A DNA stretch of 64,000 bases from Roseibium aggregatum (GCF_014692675.1 NZ_JABFCZ010000027.1:1-64000), one strand, 5' to 3'; positions 49,202 to 61,849 are shown, counted from the first letter of the stretch. Notes: generated by a model not told the origin, from the sequence alone. Program-made: numbers and translations.

Positions 49202-50644
49202 TCAGAAGAGCGATCCCGCAGCCACCGTCGCGGCCTGGACGATCGGACCGGGCAGGATCGCGAAGAAGATCACGAACAGCCCGGACAGGCCGAGAACGAA
49301 GCGCAATTCCATCGGCATGGCCTCAAAGGCTTCCGCCGGTTCGTCGAAGAACATTACCTTGATGACACGCAGGTAATAGTAGGCGCCGACAACCGACATC
49401 AGGACACCGATGACCGCCAGCGGATAAAGACCTGCTTCCACAGCTGCGGAGAACACGAACCACTTGCCGAAGAACCCGACGAAGGGCGGGATCCCGGCCA
49501 GCGACCACATCAGGACCGCAAGCAGGATCGCCATCGGCAGATTGGTGCGCGACAGGCCGGCGAGTTCATAGATGTCCTCCACCATGCCGTCCTTGCGGCG
49601 CATGGACAGGATGCAGGCGAACACGCCGAGGGTCATGGCGAGATAAGCGGTCATATAGAAGATCACGCCGACGACGCCGGTCTGCGTACCGGCCGCAAGC
49701 CCGACCAGGGCATAGCCCATGTGGCCGATGGACGAATAGGCCATCAGGCGCTTGATGTTGGTCTGGCCGATGGCCGCAAAGGCGCCGAGCGCCATGGAGG
49801 CGATCGACACGAACACGATCACCTGCTGCCAGTCGGTCGTGACCGGCTGGAAGGCGTCGATGACGATCCGCACCAGCATGCCCATGGCGGCAACCTTCGG
49901 CGCGGCCGCCAGGAAGGCGGTCACCGGTGTCGGCGCCCCTTCATAGACATCCGGCGTCCACATGTGGAACGGCACGGCGGAGATCTTGAAGGCAAGACCG
50001 GCCAGGATGAACACCAGGCCGAAGATCAGGCCAAGCGACGCGCCCTGGTGGGCAAGCACTTCGGAAATCTCAGCAAAGCCGGTATGGCCTGTGAAGCCGT
50101 AGGTCAGCGACATGCCGTAAAGCAGCATGCCGGAGGACAGCGCGCCGAGAACGAAGTATTTCAGGCCCGCTTCCGTGGACCGCACCGAATCCCGGTTGAT
50201 CGCCGCAACCACGTAGAGCGAAAGGCTCTGCAGTTCCAGACCCAGATAGAGCGAGATCATGTCGTTGGCGGACAGCATCAGCAGCATGCCGAGCGTCGCC
50301 AGCACAATCAGGATCGGATATTCGAACCGGTCGAACGACTGCGATTTCGCATAGGCCCAGGACATGGCGATGGCGAAGAACGAGCCGATCAGCACCAGAA
50401 GCTTCATGAAATAGGCGAAATCGTCGAGCACGAAGGCGCCGCCGAAGGTTTCGCCCATTTTCGCTCCGAACGGCAGCACGAACAGCGCGGTCGCCGCGAT
50501 CAGCCCCATGGACATGCCGTTGACCAGGAAACTGATCCTCGGCCCGCCGAAGGCACCGATCATCAACAAGACCATCACGCCGACAGCCAGGAAGATCTCC
50601 GGCAGAACCGGCAGGAGATCTGGCAAATGGGTCATTTCCGACAT
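49202..50644 (-). CDS. nuoN: NADH-quinone oxidoreductase subunit N
   Basis: The 480-residue subunit is one of three antiporter-like proton channels of complex I. About 14 membrane spans are visible, with the conserved core [15 protein letters not shown] and [23 protein letters not shown] around the lysine of the channel. The length fits NuoN of alphaproteobacteria. It is the last nuo gene here and starts 24 bases after nuoM. Confidence 0.96.
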   Translation of the reverse strand: MSEMTHLPDLLPVLPEIFLAVGVMVLLMIGAFGGPRISFLVNGMSMGLIAATALFVLPFGAKMGETFGGAFVLDDFAYFMKLLVLIGSFFAIAMSWAYAKSQSFDRFEYPILIVLATLGMLLMLSANDMISLYLGLELQSLSLYVVAAINRDSVRSTEAGLKYFVLGALSSGMLLYGMSLTYGFTGHTGFAEISEVLAHQGASLGLIFGLVFILAGLAFKISAVPFHMWTPDVYEGAPTPVTAFLAAAPKVAAMGMLVRIVIDAFQPVTTDWQQVIVFVSIASMALGAFAAIGQTNIKRLMAYSSIGHMGYALVGLAAGTQTGVVGVIFYMTAYLAMTLGVFACILSMRRKDGMVEDIYELAGLSRTNLPMAILLAVLMWSLAGIPPFVGFFGKWFVFSAAVEAGLYPLAVIGVLMSVVGAYYYLRVIKVMFFDEPAEAFEAMPMELRFVLGLSGLFVIFFAILPGPIVQAATVAAGSLF

Positions 50645-50668
50645 GTCTCGTCTCTCGCCTTCGGAACG

Positions 50669-52189
50669 TTAGTGCACGACCGCTACGGCTTGCTGGACTT
50701 GGCCAGCCGCCTCAAGCGCTGCGTGATAGGAGTTGATCAGGTTGTCGACCGCGCCCTGGGTCACGTCGAGGATCGCCATCGGATAGAAACCGAAGAAGAT
50801 CGTCAGCGCGATCATCGGGAACAGGATGGCCTTTTCCCGCAAGGACAGATCGAGGATCGATTTCAGGCTCTCCTTCTCCAGCGCGCCGAAGACGACGCGG
50901 CGATAGAGATAGAGGGCATAGGCCGCCGACAGGATCACGCCTGTGGTCGCAAAGAACGCCACCCAGGTGTTCACCTGGAACGCACCCATCAGCGTCAGGA
51001 TTTCACCAACGAAGCCGGAGGTTCCCGGCAGGCCCACATTGGCCATGGTGAAGATCAGGAACACGACCGCGTATTTCGGCATCCTGTTGACCAGTCCGCC
51101 GTAGGCGGAAATCTCGCGGGTGTGCATCCGGTCGTAGATCACGCCGACACAGAGGAAGAGCGCGCCGGAGACAATGCCGTGCGACAGCATCTGGAAGATG
51201 CCGCCCTGCACGCCCTGGGGCGTCATGGTGAAGATGCCCATGGTGACGTAGCCCATGTGGGCCACGGACGAATAGGCAATCAGCTTCTTGATGTCTTCCT
51301 GGGCGAGCGCCACCAGCGAGGTGTAGATGATCGCGACCACGGACAGGGTGAAGATGAACGGCGCGAACATATCGGACGCGACCGGGAACATCGGTAGCGA
51401 GAACCGCAGGAACCCGTAGCCGCCGAGCTTCAGCAGAATACCGGCCAGAATGACCGAGCCGGCCGTCGGCGCTTCCACGTGCGCATCCGGCAACCAGGTA
51501 TGCACCGGCCACATCGGCATCTTCACCGCGAAGCTTGCGAAGAAGGCGAACCACAGCCAACCCTGCATCTCCACCGGGAACGGATGGTTCAACAGCGCGA
51601 CGATATCCGTCGTGCCTGCCTGCCAGTACATCGCCATGATGGCGATCAGCATCAGAACCGAGCCGAGCAGCGTATAGAGGAAGAACTTGTAGGATGCGTA
51701 GACGCGCCGCGCGCCGCCCCAGACCCCGATGATCAGGAACATCGGGATAAGGCCCGCTTCGAAGAAGACGTAGAACACCACCAGATCCAGCGAGCAGAAC
51801 ACGCCGATCATCAGGGTTTCCAGAATGAGGAAGGCGATCATGTATTCCTTCACCCGCTTCTGAATGCTCTCCCAGGAGGCGAGAATGCAGAACGGCATCA
51901 GGAACGTGGTCAGGATCACGAACAGCATCGAAATGCCGTCGACACCCATCTTGTAGGTGATCGTACCGCCGAGCCAGTCGCTGGTTTCCACCATCTGGAA
52001 ACCGGGGTTCTGGTAGTCGAAGCTACCCCAGATGAACAGCGACAGGGCAAACGTGAACAGCGTCGTGACAAGCGCCACGCCCCGGATGTTCTTCTTGCCG
52101 CCCTCGTCGTCTCCCGGCACCAGGAGAATCGCCAGGACACCTGCCAGAGGCAGAAAAGTCGTGGTCGTAAGAATTGGCCAGTCGTTCAT
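50669..52189 (-). CDS. nuoM: NADH-quinone oxidoreductase subunit M
   Basis: The 506-residue antiporter-like subunit begins [15 protein letters not shown] and contains the channel glutamate region and [24 protein letters not shown]. The start ATG shares one base with the nuoL stop (TGATG), so the two are coupled. The longer open frame to 52408 is the reverse of nuoL and is not coding. Confidence 0.96.
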   Translation of the reverse strand: MNDWPILTTTTFLPLAGVLAILLVPGDDEGGKKNIRGVALVTTLFTFALSLFIWGSFDYQNPGFQMVETSDWLGGTITYKMGVDGISMLFVILTTFLMPFCILASWESIQKRVKEYMIAFLILETLMIGVFCSLDLVVFYVFFEAGLIPMFLIIGVWGGARRVYASYKFFLYTLLGSVLMLIAIMAMYWQAGTTDIVALLNHPFPVEMQGWLWFAFFASFAVKMPMWPVHTWLPDAHVEAPTAGSVILAGILLKLGGYGFLRFSLPMFPVASDMFAPFIFTLSVVAIIYTSLVALAQEDIKKLIAYSSVAHMGYVTMGIFTMTPQGVQGGIFQMLSHGIVSGALFLCVGVIYDRMHTREISAYGGLVNRMPKYAVVFLIFTMANVGLPGTSGFVGEILTLMGAFQVNTWVAFFATTGVILSAAYALYLYRRVVFGALEKESLKSILDLSLREKAILFPMIALTIFFGFYPMAILDVTQGAVDNLINSYHAALEAAGQVQQAVAVVH

Positions 52190-54177
52190 CAGTGAGCTCC
52201 CCCACCGGTACCCGCACCGGTGAACATCGACCAGGTGATGAGCGCAGCCACCCCGATCAGCATCGCAAAGGCATAGTGGTAGAGATATCCGGTCTGCAGC
52301 TTGACCACCCAGGTGGTCACGTTCTGGACGCGGGCGGCAACGCCATCGGGACCGAAGCCGTCGATGATCGTCCCGTCGCCCTTCTTCCACAGCTTCCGGC
52401 CGACCCACATGGCGGGCCTCACGAACAGGAAGTCATAGAGCTCGTCGAAGTACCACTTGTTGAGCAGGAACTGGTAAAGACCGGAATGACGTTCCGCCAG
52501 CCGCTTCGGCGATTCCGGCGAGCGGACGTAGAACTGGTAGGCCACCAGGAACCCGCCGAGCATCATGACGAAGGGCGAAACCTTCACCCAGCCCGGCACC
52601 TCGTGCATGGCATGCATGATGTGGTTGTCCGGACCGAGGAAAATGGCGCCTTTCCAGAATTCCTCGAACGCCTCGCCGATGAACACGCCCTTGAACACCA
52701 TGCCGGCCAGGGCGGCTCCGACGGACAAGAGCAACAGCGGCACCAGCATCACCCAGGGCGATTCATGGACATGGCTCATGACATCGACCGGCGCGCGCGG
52801 CTTGCCGTGGAAGGTCATGAAGGTCAGACGCCAGGAATAGAACGAGGTCAGCGCAGCGGCTATGACCGTCAGCCAGAAACCGTAGATCGCGAAGGAATTG
52901 TGGCCGGCGTAGGCCGCCTCGATGATCGCGTCCTTGGAGATGAACCCGGCAAAGCCGATGGAGGTGAGCGGCAGGCCGACCCCGGTCAGGGCGAGCGTGC
53001 CGATCATCATCGTCCAGTAGGTGAACGGAATGTGTTTCCTCAGGCCACCCATCTTGCGCATGTCCTGCTCGTCGGAAACGGCGTGGATCACCGAACCGGC
53101 GCACAGGAACAGGAGTGCCTTGAAGAAGGCATGGGTGAACAGGTGGAAGATGCCCACCCCGTAGGCGCCGACGCCGAGGGCGACGAACATGTAGCCGAGC
53201 TGGGAACAGGTCGAATAGGCGATCACCCGCTTGATGTCGTTCTGGACGAGGCCGACCGTTGCCGCGAAGAAGGCGGTGGTGGCACCGAAGAAGGTCACGA
53301 CGGTGAGCGCCGTGTGCGACAGCTCGAACAGCGGCGACAGGCGCGCCACCATGAACACGCCAGCCGTCACCATGGTCGCGGCGTGAATGAGCGCGGAAAC
53401 CGGCGTCGGGCCTTCCATGGCGTCCGGCAGCCAGGTATGCAGCAGGAACTGGGCCGACTTGCCCATCGCCCCCATGAACAGCAGCAGGCAGACCACGGTC
53501 AGCGCCCCGTGCGGGTCGAGCTGATGGCCGAGGAAGGTCATCACCTCGGCGTGTTCTCCCGCCAGGGCAGGCGCATTGGCGAAGATGGTCGACATGTCGA
53601 TGCTGTCGAACAGGAAGAAAACGCCGAAGATGCCGAGCGCGAAGCCGAAGTCGCCGACGCGGTTGACAACGAACGCCTTGATCGCGGCCGCGTTCGCCGA
53701 AGGCTTCTGGTACCAGAAACCGATCAGCAGGTAGGAGGCAAGACCCACGCCTTCCCAGCCGAAGAACATCTGCAGCAGGTTGTCGGAGGTCACCAGTGAC
53801 AGCATGGCGAAGGTGAACAGGGACAGATAGGCGAAGAACCGCGGGCGGTGCGGATCATGGTGCATGTAGCCGATGGAATAGACGTGCACCAGGGCGGAGA
53901 CCGAATTCACCACCACCAGCATGACCACGGTCAGCGTATCGACCCGGATCGACCACGACACGTCCAGCGCGCCCGCGGTGATCCAGCGCATGATCTGGAT
54001 CTGGTAAAGCGCGGTTTCGCCGTAACCGACGGAGAAGAAGGCAACCCAGGACAGGATGGCCGCGATGATCACCAGACCGCTGGTGATGTATTCGCTTGCC
54101 TTGGCGCCGATCGCCCGGCCGAACAGTCCGGCAATCAGGAACCCGATCAGGGGCAGGAAGACAATTGCAGAGTACAT
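52189..54177 (-). CDS. nuoL: NADH-quinone oxidoreductase subunit L
   Basis: The 662-residue subunit is the distal proton channel with the long lateral helix. [49 protein letters not shown] and the C-terminal amphipathic helix region are clear. The sequence ends in a glycine-rich [11 protein letters not shown]. It follows nuoK by 6 bases. Confidence 0.97.
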   Translation of the reverse strand: MYSAIVFLPLIGFLIAGLFGRAIGAKASEYITSGLVIIAAILSWVAFFSVGYGETALYQIQIMRWITAGALDVSWSIRVDTLTVVMLVVVNSVSALVHVYSIGYMHHDPHRPRFFAYLSLFTFAMLSLVTSDNLLQMFFGWEGVGLASYLLIGFWYQKPSANAAAIKAFVVNRVGDFGFALGIFGVFFLFDSIDMSTIFANAPALAGEHAEVMTFLGHQLDPHGALTVVCLLLFMGAMGKSAQFLLHTWLPDAMEGPTPVSALIHAATMVTAGVFMVARLSPLFELSHTALTVVTFFGATTAFFAATVGLVQNDIKRVIAYSTCSQLGYMFVALGVGAYGVGIFHLFTHAFFKALLFLCAGSVIHAVSDEQDMRKMGGLRKHIPFTYWTMMIGTLALTGVGLPLTSIGFAGFISKDAIIEAAYAGHNSFAIYGFWLTVIAAALTSFYSWRLTFMTFHGKPRAPVDVMSHVHESPWVMLVPLLLLSVGAALAGMVFKGVFIGEAFEEFWKGAIFLGPDNHIMHAMHEVPGWVKVSPFVMMLGGFLVAYQFYVRSPESPKRLAERHSGLYQFLLNKWYFDELYDFLFVRPAMWVGRKLWKKGDGTIIDGFGPDGVAARVQNVTTWVVKLQTGYLYHYAFAMLIGVAALITWSMFTGAGTGGGAH

Positions 54178-54183
54178 TCGCCC

Positions 54184-54492
54184 CTAGCCTTTCATCACGT
54201 TGATGTCTTCCACGGCAATCGAGCCGCGGTTGCGGTGGAACACCACCAGGATGGCCAGCCCGATGGCGGCTTCCGCGGCGGCGACCGTGAGAACCAGCAT
54301 GGTGAAGATCTGCCCCATCATGTCGCCGAGAAAGGTCGAGAAGGCGACAAAGTTGATGTTGACGGCCAGGAGCAGCAGCTCGATGGACATCAAGATGACA
54401 ATCACGTTCTTCCGGTTCAGGAAGATTCCGAAGATCCCGATCGTGAACAGGATCGCCGCGACCGTGAGATAATGCGACAGACCGATTTCCAT
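54184..54492 (-). CDS. nuoK: NADH-quinone oxidoreductase subunit K
   Basis: The 102-residue membrane subunit has three spans and the two conserved buried glutamates, in [14 protein letters not shown] and [13 protein letters not shown]. It begins [13 protein letters not shown] at 54492; the longer frame to 54654 is unsupported. It lies between nuoJ and nuoL. Confidence 0.96.
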   Translation of the reverse strand: MEIGLSHYLTVAAILFTIGIFGIFLNRKNVIVILMSIELLLLAVNINFVAFSTFLGDMMGQIFTMLVLTVAAAEAAIGLAILVVFHRNRGSIAVEDINVMKG

Positions 54493-54592
54493 GGGCGCCT
54501 CGCCGTGCTCCCCCTCGTTTAATCTCAACCGGACTGCGGCGCGGAGTGTTTCACCGCCGTCCGGATCATCGAATGAGCGCTTAAAAAGCGCG

Positions 54593-55207
54593 TTAGATAC
54601 CCTTGCCAGTCTCCACCTTGTGGATCTCGATAGCGATTTCCTTGTTACGGGCAACCTGCTTCGAGATATCCTGGCGTTTGACGTTTTCCTTGTGGCGCAG
54701 CGTCAGCACGATGGCGCCGATCATGGCCACCAGCAGCACCAGTCCGGCCACTTGGAAGAAGAAGACGTATTTCGTGTAGAGCACATCGCCGATGGCCTGG
54801 ATGTTCGAGACATCGCTGAGCACCGGCATCGGCTCCGCGCCGTGGCCGGCGATTTCCGGAGAAATCACCCAGGCGCCGAGGCCGAGCACCAGTTCGATCA
54901 ACAGAACCAGTCCGACCAGAGCGCCGATCGGCAGGTACTGCAGGAAGCCCTGGCGCAATTCGACGAAGTCCACGTCGAGCATCATGACCACGAACAGGAA
55001 CAGCACCGCGACCGCGCCGACGTAGACGACGACCAGCAGCATGGCCAGATATTCCGCTCCCAGCATCACGAACAGCCCGGCGGAGTTACAGAACGCAAGG
55101 ATGAGGAACAGCACCGAACTCACCGGATTGCGCGAGGCAATCACCATGAAGGCGGATGCCACCGTCACCCCGGCGAACAAATAGAAAAAGAGCGCGTTCA
55201 GGATCAT
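54593..55207 (-). CDS. nuoJ: NADH-quinone oxidoreductase subunit J
   Basis: The 204-residue membrane subunit has five spans, with the conserved [19 protein letters not shown] start, [21 protein letters not shown] and the [17 protein letters not shown] helix that contains the pi-bulge in known structures. The C-terminal 40 residues are polar. It is separated from nuoI by 94 bases and from nuoK by 100. Confidence 0.96.
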   Translation of the reverse strand: MILNALFFYLFAGVTVASAFMVIASRNPVSSVLFLILAFCNSAGLFVMLGAEYLAMLLVVVYVGAVAVLFLFVVMMLDVDFVELRQGFLQYLPIGALVGLVLLIELVLGLGAWVISPEIAGHGAEPMPVLSDVSNIQAIGDVLYTKYVFFFQVAGLVLLVAMIGAIVLTLRHKENVKRQDISKQVARNKEIAIEIHKVETGKGI

Positions 55208-55301
55208 TTCTAGACCTGCCTGTCCTCTGGCCGGAACCCGGCCCCTTCTTTAAGACCCCACCGGCCGGATTGCCGGAAGAGCCTCTGATTGCGTTTTGCC
55301 C

Positions 55302-55790
55302 CTACCGGTAAGGAGCATCCATATCGATGTTGCGGGCGAGTTCCCGTTCCCAACGGTCTCCGTTCGCGAGCAGCTTCTCTTTCGAGTAGTAGAGCTCCTC
55401 GCGGGTTTCCGTGGCGAATTCGAAGTTCGGCCCTTCGACGATGGCATCCACCGGGCAGGCTTCCTGGCAGAAGCCGCAATAGATGCATTTCACCATGTCG
55501 ATGTCGTAGCGGGTGGTCCGGCGCGTGCCGTCGTTGCGGCGCGGCCCGGCCTCGATCGTGATTGCCTGCGCCGGGCAGATTGCCTCGCACAGCTTGCAGG
55601 CAATACAGCGTTCCTCACCGTTCGGATAACGGCGCAGAGCATGTTCACCGCGGAAGCGCGGGCTCACCGGCCCCTTTTCGAAGGGGTAGTTCACCGTCGG
55701 CTTCGGCTTGAAGAAATAGCGCATGGCGAGAATGAACGCCGATACGAATTCCTTCAAGAACAGCGATTTGGCGGCCTGATCAAGTCCCAT
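55302..55790 (-). CDS. nuoI: NADH-quinone oxidoreductase subunit I (2 x [4Fe-4S])
   Basis: The 162-residue ferredoxin-like subunit carries clusters N6a and N6b. Two CxxCxxCxxxCP motifs are present: [12 protein letters not shown] and [12 protein letters not shown]. The N-terminal hydrophobic segment attaches it to the membrane arm. Length is typical for alphaproteobacteria. It lies 23 bases after the 78-residue membrane gene. Confidence 0.97.
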   Translation of the reverse strand: MGLDQAAKSLFLKEFVSAFILAMRYFFKPKPTVNYPFEKGPVSPRFRGEHALRRYPNGEERCIACKLCEAICPAQAITIEAGPRRNDGTRRTTRYDIDMVKCIYCGFCQEACPVDAIVEGPNFEFATETREELYYSKEKLLANGDRWERELARNIDMDAPYR

Positions 55791-55813
55791 CGCCTGTTGC
55801 CTTCCCTTGTGTC

Positions 55814-56050
55814 TCAGCCGGTAAGTCCGACACCGGCCCAGTACCCGATCACCGGAAATCCGATCACCGGAACCAAAAATACGATCCAGCTCAGGGGCGT
55901 CTTGTATTTCGCGGCGAACCCGCCGTCGCCGCCCCCTTGCCTGTTTTTCATTTCAGCCGCCTGGATCACCCCTTTCAGGATCTTCCAGTCGAGCCAGCCG
56001 AGGTAAAGACCAATGGCGGCTCCGATCAGTCCGGCGACCGAAACACTCAC
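55814..56050 (-). CDS. Unrecognised two-span membrane protein inside the nuo operon
   Basis: I do not recognise this 78-residue protein. It has hydrophobic segments at about 4-24 and 52-75, with a glycine- and lysine-containing polar loop ([18 protein letters not shown]) between them. It starts one base after the nuoH stop and ends 23 bases before nuoI, which implies translation with complex I. E. coli and Paracoccus-type 14-subunit sets have no gene of this kind at this point to my knowledge. It could be an accessory subunit or assembly factor, or simply a passenger. Confidence 0.75.
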   Translation of the reverse strand: MSVSVAGLIGAAIGLYLGWLDWKILKGVIQAAEMKNRQGGGDGGFAAKYKTPLSWIVFLVPVIGFPVIGYWAGVGLTG

Positions 56051-56051
56051 C

Positions 56052-57101
56052 TTACGGTGCCCATCCCATGACCTGCAGCACGCCCGCCACCAGAACCACC
56101 ATGAACAGCGACAGCGGCAGGAACACCTTCCAGCCGAGGCGCATGAGCTGGTCGTAGCGATAGCGCGGCACCATGGCCTTCACCATGGCGAACATGAAGA
56201 AGCCCAGCAGGCACTTCAAAATGAACCAGACGACGCCCGGCACCCATGTAAACGGTGCGAAATCGAACGGCGGCAGCCATCCACCCATGAAGAAGATGGT
56301 CATCAGCGCGCACATCAGGCAGATGGCGACATATTCGCCGAGCATGAACATCATGTACGGAGTCGAGCCGTATTCGACCATGAAGCCCGCAACGAGTTCC
56401 GATTCCGCTTCCGCCAGATCGAACGGCGGGCGGTTCGTCTCGGCGAGGGCCGAGATGAAGAACACGACGAACATCGGGAATAGCGGCAGCCAGTACCAGT
56501 TCAGGAACGACAGCCACGGCACGCCGAGCATGGTGGCAAGACCGGTCTTCTGCGACAGGACGATCTCCGACAGGTTCAAGGAACCCGCGCACAGCAGAAC
56601 GGTCACGATCACGAAGCCGATGGAGACCTCGTAGGACACCATCTGCGCGGCAGAGCGCAGGGCCGACAGGAACGGATATTTCGAGTTGGACGCCCAACCG
56701 CCCATGATGATGCCGTAGACCTCGAGCGAGGAGACCGCAAAGACGAACAGGACGCCGACGTTGATGTTGGCGATCACCCAGCCGTCCGCGACGGGAATCA
56801 CCGCCCAGGCGGCCAGCGCCAGCATCACGGAAATCAGCGGCGCCAGCAGGAACAGGATCTTGTTGGAGCCCGACGGAATGACCGGCTCCTTCAGGACGAA
56901 CTTCAAAAGGTCGGCGAAACTCTGGAAAAGCCCCCAGGGCCCGACCACGTTCGGGCCGCGGCGGATCTGGACGGCCGCCCAGATCTTGCGGTCCGCGTAA
57001 AGGACATAGGCGACGATCACCAAAAGCACGACAAGCAGCAGCACGCTCTGGAACACCATCCAGAGAAACGGAATGCCGTAGGTCGTCATGAAATCCGACA
57101 T
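56052..57101 (-). CDS. nuoH: NADH-quinone oxidoreductase subunit H
   Basis: The 349-residue membrane subunit forms part of the quinone chamber. [30 protein letters not shown], the [25 protein letters not shown] loop with conserved acidic residues, and [12 protein letters not shown] are hallmark NuoH segments. It follows nuoG by 16 bases. Confidence 0.97.
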   Translation of the reverse strand: MSDFMTTYGIPFLWMVFQSVLLLVVLLVIVAYVLYADRKIWAAVQIRRGPNVVGPWGLFQSFADLLKFVLKEPVIPSGSNKILFLLAPLISVMLALAAWAVIPVADGWVIANINVGVLFVFAVSSLEVYGIIMGGWASNSKYPFLSALRSAAQMVSYEVSIGFVIVTVLLCAGSLNLSEIVLSQKTGLATMLGVPWLSFLNWYWLPLFPMFVVFFISALAETNRPPFDLAEAESELVAGFMVEYGSTPYMMFMLGEYVAICLMCALMTIFFMGGWLPPFDFAPFTWVPGVVWFILKCLLGFFMFAMVKAMVPRYRYDQLMRLGWKVFLPLSLFMVVLVAGVLQVMGWAP

Positions 57102-57117
57102 GTCTGTCCCCTGCCCC

Positions 57118-59214
57118 TTATTCCGCTGCTTCCGCCGTCCGAGCCTTGGCGAGCGCGGAACATTCCGCCATCACCGCCGAGGCCCGAGCGATCGGGTTTG
57201 TCAGGTAAAATTCGGTCACCGCATTGGCAAAGCCGGCGGCTTCCATCTTGCCGGCGCCCTTGGCAAGGGCCGCGATCTCTTGCGGCTCGCCCGCCTTGAT
57301 GCTGTCGATCTCAAGCATGTGCGGATAGGCTTCGCCGAGAAGCCCGCGCAGCGCGCCGAGCGTGTCGAACGGCAGCGTCTTGCCGAGAACGGCAGACAGC
57401 GCACGCAGGATCGCCCAGTCCTCGCGGGCTTCGCCCGGAGGGAAGCCGGCCCGGTCGCCCAGTTGCACCCGGCCTTCCGTGTTGACGTAAAGGCCCGATT
57501 TTTCCGTGTAGGCGGCCCCCGGCAGGATCACGTCGGCACGGTGCGCGCCGCGGTCGCCGTGCGTGCCGATATAGACCACGAACGCATCGCCGAAGGCGGA
57601 CATGTCCATTTCGTCCGCACCCAGCAGGAAGAGAACGTCGAGGTTGCCCTTCGATGCCGCATCCTGCATGGCGGCAATGCTCATGCCGCCGTCGTTCGGC
57701 ACGAAGCCGATGTCGAGGCCGCCGACGCGGGATGCCGCGGTGTGCAGGACCGAGAACCCGTTCCAGTCGCCGCTGACCGCGCCGACCTTGTCGGCAAGCT
57801 TGGCGGCATTGGCCAGGACGGACACGCCGTCGACCCGCGCAAGCGCGCCCTGGCCGACAATAATGAGCGGCTTCTTGGCTGCCTTCAGCACATCGGCGAA
57901 GCTGTTTTTGCCGGCCACCAGATCGGCCAGCGTTTCCGGACCGGCGCCGAGATAGATGGTCGCATAGGTGAGATCCGCCGCCTCGCCGACGACGCCGACC
58001 GGCAGGTCGCCCTGGCGCCAGCGCTTGCGGATCCGCGCGTTCAGCACCGGCGCTTCCAGGCGCGGGTTGGCGCCGATGATCAGCACCGCGTCGGCATCCT
58101 CGATACCTTCAATGGTGGAATTGAAGATATAGCTTGCACGACCCTTGGCCGGATCGAGCGCTGCACCGTCCTGGCGGCAATCGATGTTGTGCGACCCGAG
58201 CGAGGACATCAGCTCCTTCAGGGCGAACATTTCCTCGACGCTTGCCAGATCACCGGCAACCGCACCGATCTTCGCACTGTCGGAGGAGCTCACCTTGTCG
58301 GCAATGATCTGGAAGGCGTCTGTCCAGGAGACCGGCTGCAACTTACCGTCCTTGCGGGCATAGGGCCGGTCGAGGCGCTGGGTCTTGAGACCGTCCCAGA
58401 TGTAGCGGGTCTTGTCGGAGATCCACTCCTCGTTCACCGCCTCATTGAGCCGCGGCATGATGCGCATGACTTCACGGCCGCGCGTATCGACCCGGATCGC
58501 GGATCCGACCGCATCCATCACGTCGATGCTTTCGGTCTTCACCAGTTCCCACGGACGGGCGTTGAAAGCGTAAGGCTTGGAGGTCAGCGCGCCGACCGGG
58601 CAGAGATCGACGACGTTGCCCTGCATTTCCGACGAAAGGGCCGCTTCCAGATAGGTGGTGATTTCCGCATCCTCGCCGCGGCCGATCAGGCCCATGTCGG
58701 CGACGCCGCAGACTTCGGTGGTGAAGCGGACGCAGCGCGTGCAGTGAATGCAACGGGTCATGATCGTCTTGACCAGCGGGCCGAGGTGCTTGTTTTCCAC
58801 CGCGCGCTTGTTTTCGTGGAAGCGCGAGGCATCGATCCCGTAGGCCATGGCCTGGTCCTGCAGGTCGCACTCGCCGCCCTGGTCGCAGATCGGGCAGTCC
58901 AGCGGGTGGTTGATGAGCAGGAACTCCATCACCCCTTCGCGGGCCTTCTTGACCATCGGGCTCTTGGTCTCGACGACCGGCGGCTCGCCGTTCGGCCCCG
59001 GACGCAGATCCTTGACCGACATGGCGCAGGACGCGGTCGGCTTGGGCGGTCCGCCCTTCACTTCGACCAGACACATGCGGCAGTTGCCGGCAATCGACAG
59101 CCGGTCGTGGTAGCAAAACCGCGGAACCTCGGCCCCCGCCTCTTCACAGGCCTGAAGCAGCGTGTAGTCCGCCGGGACGTCCACTTCATTGCCGTCGATG
59201 ATCAGCTTTGTCAT
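57118..59214 (-). CDS. nuoG: NADH-quinone oxidoreductase subunit G
   Basis: The 698-residue iron-sulfur subunit begins [16 protein letters not shown]. Its N-terminal domain has the [2Fe-2S] set [15 protein letters not shown] plus a later Cys, the His-Cys3 [4Fe-4S] set in [18 protein letters not shown], and [10 protein letters not shown] with a further Cys. A molybdopterin-type fold without cofactor follows. GGAGA precedes the ATG; the longer frame to 59370 is rejected. Confidence 0.97.
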   Translation of the reverse strand: MTKLIIDGNEVDVPADYTLLQACEEAGAEVPRFCYHDRLSIAGNCRMCLVEVKGGPPKPTASCAMSVKDLRPGPNGEPPVVETKSPMVKKAREGVMEFLLINHPLDCPICDQGGECDLQDQAMAYGIDASRFHENKRAVENKHLGPLVKTIMTRCIHCTRCVRFTTEVCGVADMGLIGRGEDAEITTYLEAALSSEMQGNVVDLCPVGALTSKPYAFNARPWELVKTESIDVMDAVGSAIRVDTRGREVMRIMPRLNEAVNEEWISDKTRYIWDGLKTQRLDRPYARKDGKLQPVSWTDAFQIIADKVSSSDSAKIGAVAGDLASVEEMFALKELMSSLGSHNIDCRQDGAALDPAKGRASYIFNSTIEGIEDADAVLIIGANPRLEAPVLNARIRKRWRQGDLPVGVVGEAADLTYATIYLGAGPETLADLVAGKNSFADVLKAAKKPLIIVGQGALARVDGVSVLANAAKLADKVGAVSGDWNGFSVLHTAASRVGGLDIGFVPNDGGMSIAAMQDAASKGNLDVLFLLGADEMDMSAFGDAFVVYIGTHGDRGAHRADVILPGAAYTEKSGLYVNTEGRVQLGDRAGFPPGEAREDWAILRALSAVLGKTLPFDTLGALRGLLGEAYPHMLEIDSIKAGEPQEIAALAKGAGKMEAAGFANAVTEFYLTNPIARASAVMAECSALAKARTAEAAE

Positions 59215-59242
59215 CGCCTGCTCTCCAAATCCCGTTCCCGCG

Positions 59243-60541
59243 TTACTCTGCCGCGACCATCGCCGGGGCTTTCGCCTTGGCGACATAGTCGTCGATACGC
59301 TGTTCGATGACCGGCCTGAAATTCTTGATGAGCCCCTGGATCGGCCACGCGGCCGCATCGCCAAGCGCACAGATCGTGTGGCCCTCGACCTGCTTGGTCA
59401 CATTGAACAGCAGATCGATTTCCTCACGCGACGCATTGCCTTTGACCATGCGTTCCATGACGCGCCACATCCAGCCGGTGCCCTCCCGGCACGGCGTGCA
59501 CTGGCCGCAGCTCTCGTGCTTGTAGAAATAGGACAGCCGCGCGATCGCCTTGATGATGTCGGTCGACTTGTCCATCACGATCACGGCCGCCGTGCCGAGG
59601 CCGGAGCCGAGATTGCGCAGGGTGTCGAAATCCATCGGCGCATCCTTGCACTGTTCCGCCGTCAGGCAGGGCACGGAAGATCCGCCCGGGATCACGGCCA
59701 GCAAGTTGTCCCAGCCGCCGCGAATGCCGCCGCAATGCTTGTCGATCAGCTCGCGGAAGGGAATGCCGAGTTCTTCTTCCACCGTGCAGGGCTGATTGAC
59801 GTGACCGGACACGCAGAACAGCTTGGTGCCGGTGTTGTTGGGATTGCCGAGACCGGCAAACCAGGTGCCTCCGCGGCGCAGGATGGTCGGCGCAACGGCA
59901 ATGGATTCCACGTTGTTCACGGTGGTCGGACAGCCGTAGAGACCCACGTTCGCCGGGAACGGCGGCTTCAGGCGCGGCTGGCCCTTCTTGCCTTCAAGGC
60001 TCTCCAGCAGGGCCGTTTCCTCGCCGCAGATATAGGCGCCGGCGCCGTGGTGGACGTAGATATCGAAGTCGTAGCCGTTCTTGTTGTTCTTGCCGATCAG
60101 GCCGGCGTCATAGGCCTGGTCGATTGCCGCCTGCAGGCGCTCGCGTTCGCGGATGAACTCGCCGCGCACGTAGATATAGGCCGCGATCGCGCCCATGGCG
60201 AAACCGGCGACGAGACAGCCTTCGACCAGCGTATGCGGGTCGTGGCGCAGGATCTCGCGGTCCTTGCAGGTGCCCGGTTCGGATTCGTCGGCGTTGACGA
60301 CCAGATAGGCCGGACGACCGTCGGATTCCTTGGGCATGAACGACCATTTCAGACCGGTCGGGAAGCCGGCGCCGCCGCGCCCGCGCAGACCCGAGGTCTT
60401 CATTTCATTGACGATCCAGTCGCGTCCCTTGTCGAGCAGGGCCTTGGTATTGTCCCACTGGCCACGCTTCATCGCACCTTCAAGACCCCAGTCATGAAGG
60501 CCGTAGATATTGGTGAAGATCCGATCCTGATCTTTCAGCAT
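59243..60541 (-). CDS. nuoF: NADH-quinone oxidoreductase subunit F (NADH/FMN)
   Basis: The 432-residue subunit oxidises NADH. The glycine-rich NADH/FMN site [13 protein letters not shown] lies near residues 54-66, [18 protein letters not shown] next, and the [4Fe-4S] N3 set [11 protein letters not shown] plus a distal Cys near the C terminus. Length matches. It follows nuoE by 9 bases. Confidence 0.97.
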   Translation of the reverse strand: MLKDQDRIFTNIYGLHDWGLEGAMKRGQWDNTKALLDKGRDWIVNEMKTSGLRGRGGAGFPTGLKWSFMPKESDGRPAYLVVNADESEPGTCKDREILRHDPHTLVEGCLVAGFAMGAIAAYIYVRGEFIRERERLQAAIDQAYDAGLIGKNNKNGYDFDIYVHHGAGAYICGEETALLESLEGKKGQPRLKPPFPANVGLYGCPTTVNNVESIAVAPTILRRGGTWFAGLGNPNNTGTKLFCVSGHVNQPCTVEEELGIPFRELIDKHCGGIRGGWDNLLAVIPGGSSVPCLTAEQCKDAPMDFDTLRNLGSGLGTAAVIVMDKSTDIIKAIARLSYFYKHESCGQCTPCREGTGWMWRVMERMVKGNASREEIDLLFNVTKQVEGHTICALGDAAAWPIQGLIKNFRPVIEQRIDDYVAKAKAPAMVAAE

Positions 60542-60550
60542 CTCTTCCCC

Positions 60551-61768
60551 CTACTCTTCGCTCTTGCTCGAGGGCACATCGCCCGCGGCAACGCGCTTGG
60601 AGAATTCCGTTTCCCCGCCGGCGGCGAGGGTCTTGGCCTGTTCGATCCAGCCGTCACGCTCAATCCGGCCCTTGAACTTCAACCGTGTATCCACCCAGGC
60701 GATTTCCTCAGGCCCCCAGGCGGCGACCTGATGGAAGTGGTAGATACCCAGTTCGTTGAGCGTGCCTTCCAACTTCGGACCGACGCCCTTCAGCTGTTTC
60801 AGGTCATCCGCCTTGCCGCCCTTCGGGCCTTCCAGCAATTCGGGTTCCTTTTCCGCGGCAAGCAGCGGCAGTTCTGCCGGCTTTTCAAGCGCGGGAGCGG
60901 CCTTCTTAGGAGCAGCCTTCGGCTTTTCCGCCTTCGCAGGTGCAGGCTTCGGCTTTTCTTCCTTGGCCGGCGCGGGTGCATCGGCCTTCTGCGCGGATTT
61001 TGCTGCGAATTCCGCCTTCACCTTGGCAACAGCTTCTTCGGCCGGCACCGGCACGCCGTCGAAATCATTGCCGCCCGCGTTGATCGATGCACCGGCAAAG
61101 GCATGGGAGGCCTTTTCGGCGCCGTCGACCAGATGGGGAACCGGATCGCTCCCCTTGGTGTTGTCCTTGATTTCGGTCAGGCTGGTCTGCCCGCCTTCCG
61201 CCATGGAGAACCGGCGGCCGTTCTGAGGACCGGGGGTCACTTCGTTGCCGGCGGCAATGTCGTCGATCAGCTTGTTGAAGCTTTCCGGCGTCAGGTCCTC
61301 GTAGGTATCCTTGAAGATCTGAACCATCGGCGCATTCACGCAGGCGCCGAGACATTCCACTTCCTCCCAGGAGAACATGCCGTCCTCGGAGATTTCATGC
61401 ATGTGCTTGGCAATGCGGCTCTGGCAGATCTTGATCAGGTCTTCTGAGCCACGGAGCTGGCAGGGCGTGGTACCGCAAACCTGGATATGCGCCTTCTTGC
61501 CGACCGGCTGCAGCTGGAACATGGTGTAGAAGGTGGCGACTTCGAGCACGCGGATATGGGGCATGTCGAGCATGTCGGCGATATAGCGGATCGCCGGCTC
61601 GCACACCCAGCCGTCATGCTGCTCCTGCGCGCGCCACAACAGCGGAATGACTGCGGAGGCCTGACGGCCCGCCGGATAGCGGTCGATCAGCTTCTTCGCC
61701 CACGCGAGGTTCTTCTCGGTGAACTCGAAGCTCTCAGGTTGTTCCGCGGCAAGTCTGCGAACCGCCAT
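60551..61768 (-). CDS. nuoE: NADH-quinone oxidoreductase subunit E with long C-terminal extension
   Basis: The 405-residue protein has a normal NuoE core to about residue 175, with the [2Fe-2S] ligands Cys98, Cys103, Cys139 and Cys143. The E. coli subunit has 166 residues. The extra 225 residues comprise a polar stretch, a Lys/Ala/Pro-rich linker (about 255-305) and a helix-hairpin-helix-like domain (about 321-385, with [18 protein letters not shown]). Similar tails occur in other Hyphomicrobiales NuoE proteins; their role in complex I is not known to me. Confidence 0.95.
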   Translation of the reverse strand: MAVRRLAAEQPESFEFTEKNLAWAKKLIDRYPAGRQASAVIPLLWRAQEQHDGWVCEPAIRYIADMLDMPHIRVLEVATFYTMFQLQPVGKKAHIQVCGTTPCQLRGSEDLIKICQSRIAKHMHEISEDGMFSWEEVECLGACVNAPMVQIFKDTYEDLTPESFNKLIDDIAAGNEVTPGPQNGRRFSMAEGGQTSLTEIKDNTKGSDPVPHLVDGAEKASHAFAGASINAGGNDFDGVPVPAEEAVAKVKAEFAAKSAQKADAPAPAKEEKPKPAPAKAEKPKAAPKKAAPALEKPAELPLLAAEKEPELLEGPKGGKADDLKQLKGVGPKLEGTLNELGIYHFHQVAAWGPEEIAWVDTRLKFKGRIERDGWIEQAKTLAAGGETEFSKRVAAGDVPSSKSEE

Positions 61769-61849
61769 GGTGTTATCCCCGTTTCATACGCTTGACCGCA
61801 GCCGGAAATCCGGCGGTTGCGGTCGAAATTGACTGGCTGGACGATCCGG

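Noticed and set aside
48869-51397. 842-codon + strand open frame opposite birA, nuoN and nuoM
   Set aside because: It spans three well-supported genes on the other strand and is rich in His, Arg, Gln and Asp, typical of antisense frames in high-GC DNA.
52190-52408. N-terminal extension of nuoM
   Set aside because: The extra 73 residues are the reverse reading of the nuoL 3' end; ATG at 52189 coupled to the nuoL stop fits NuoM length.
57088-59310. 740-codon + strand open frame opposite nuoG
   Set aside because: Antisense to a gene with intact iron-sulfur motifs; no recognisable domain.
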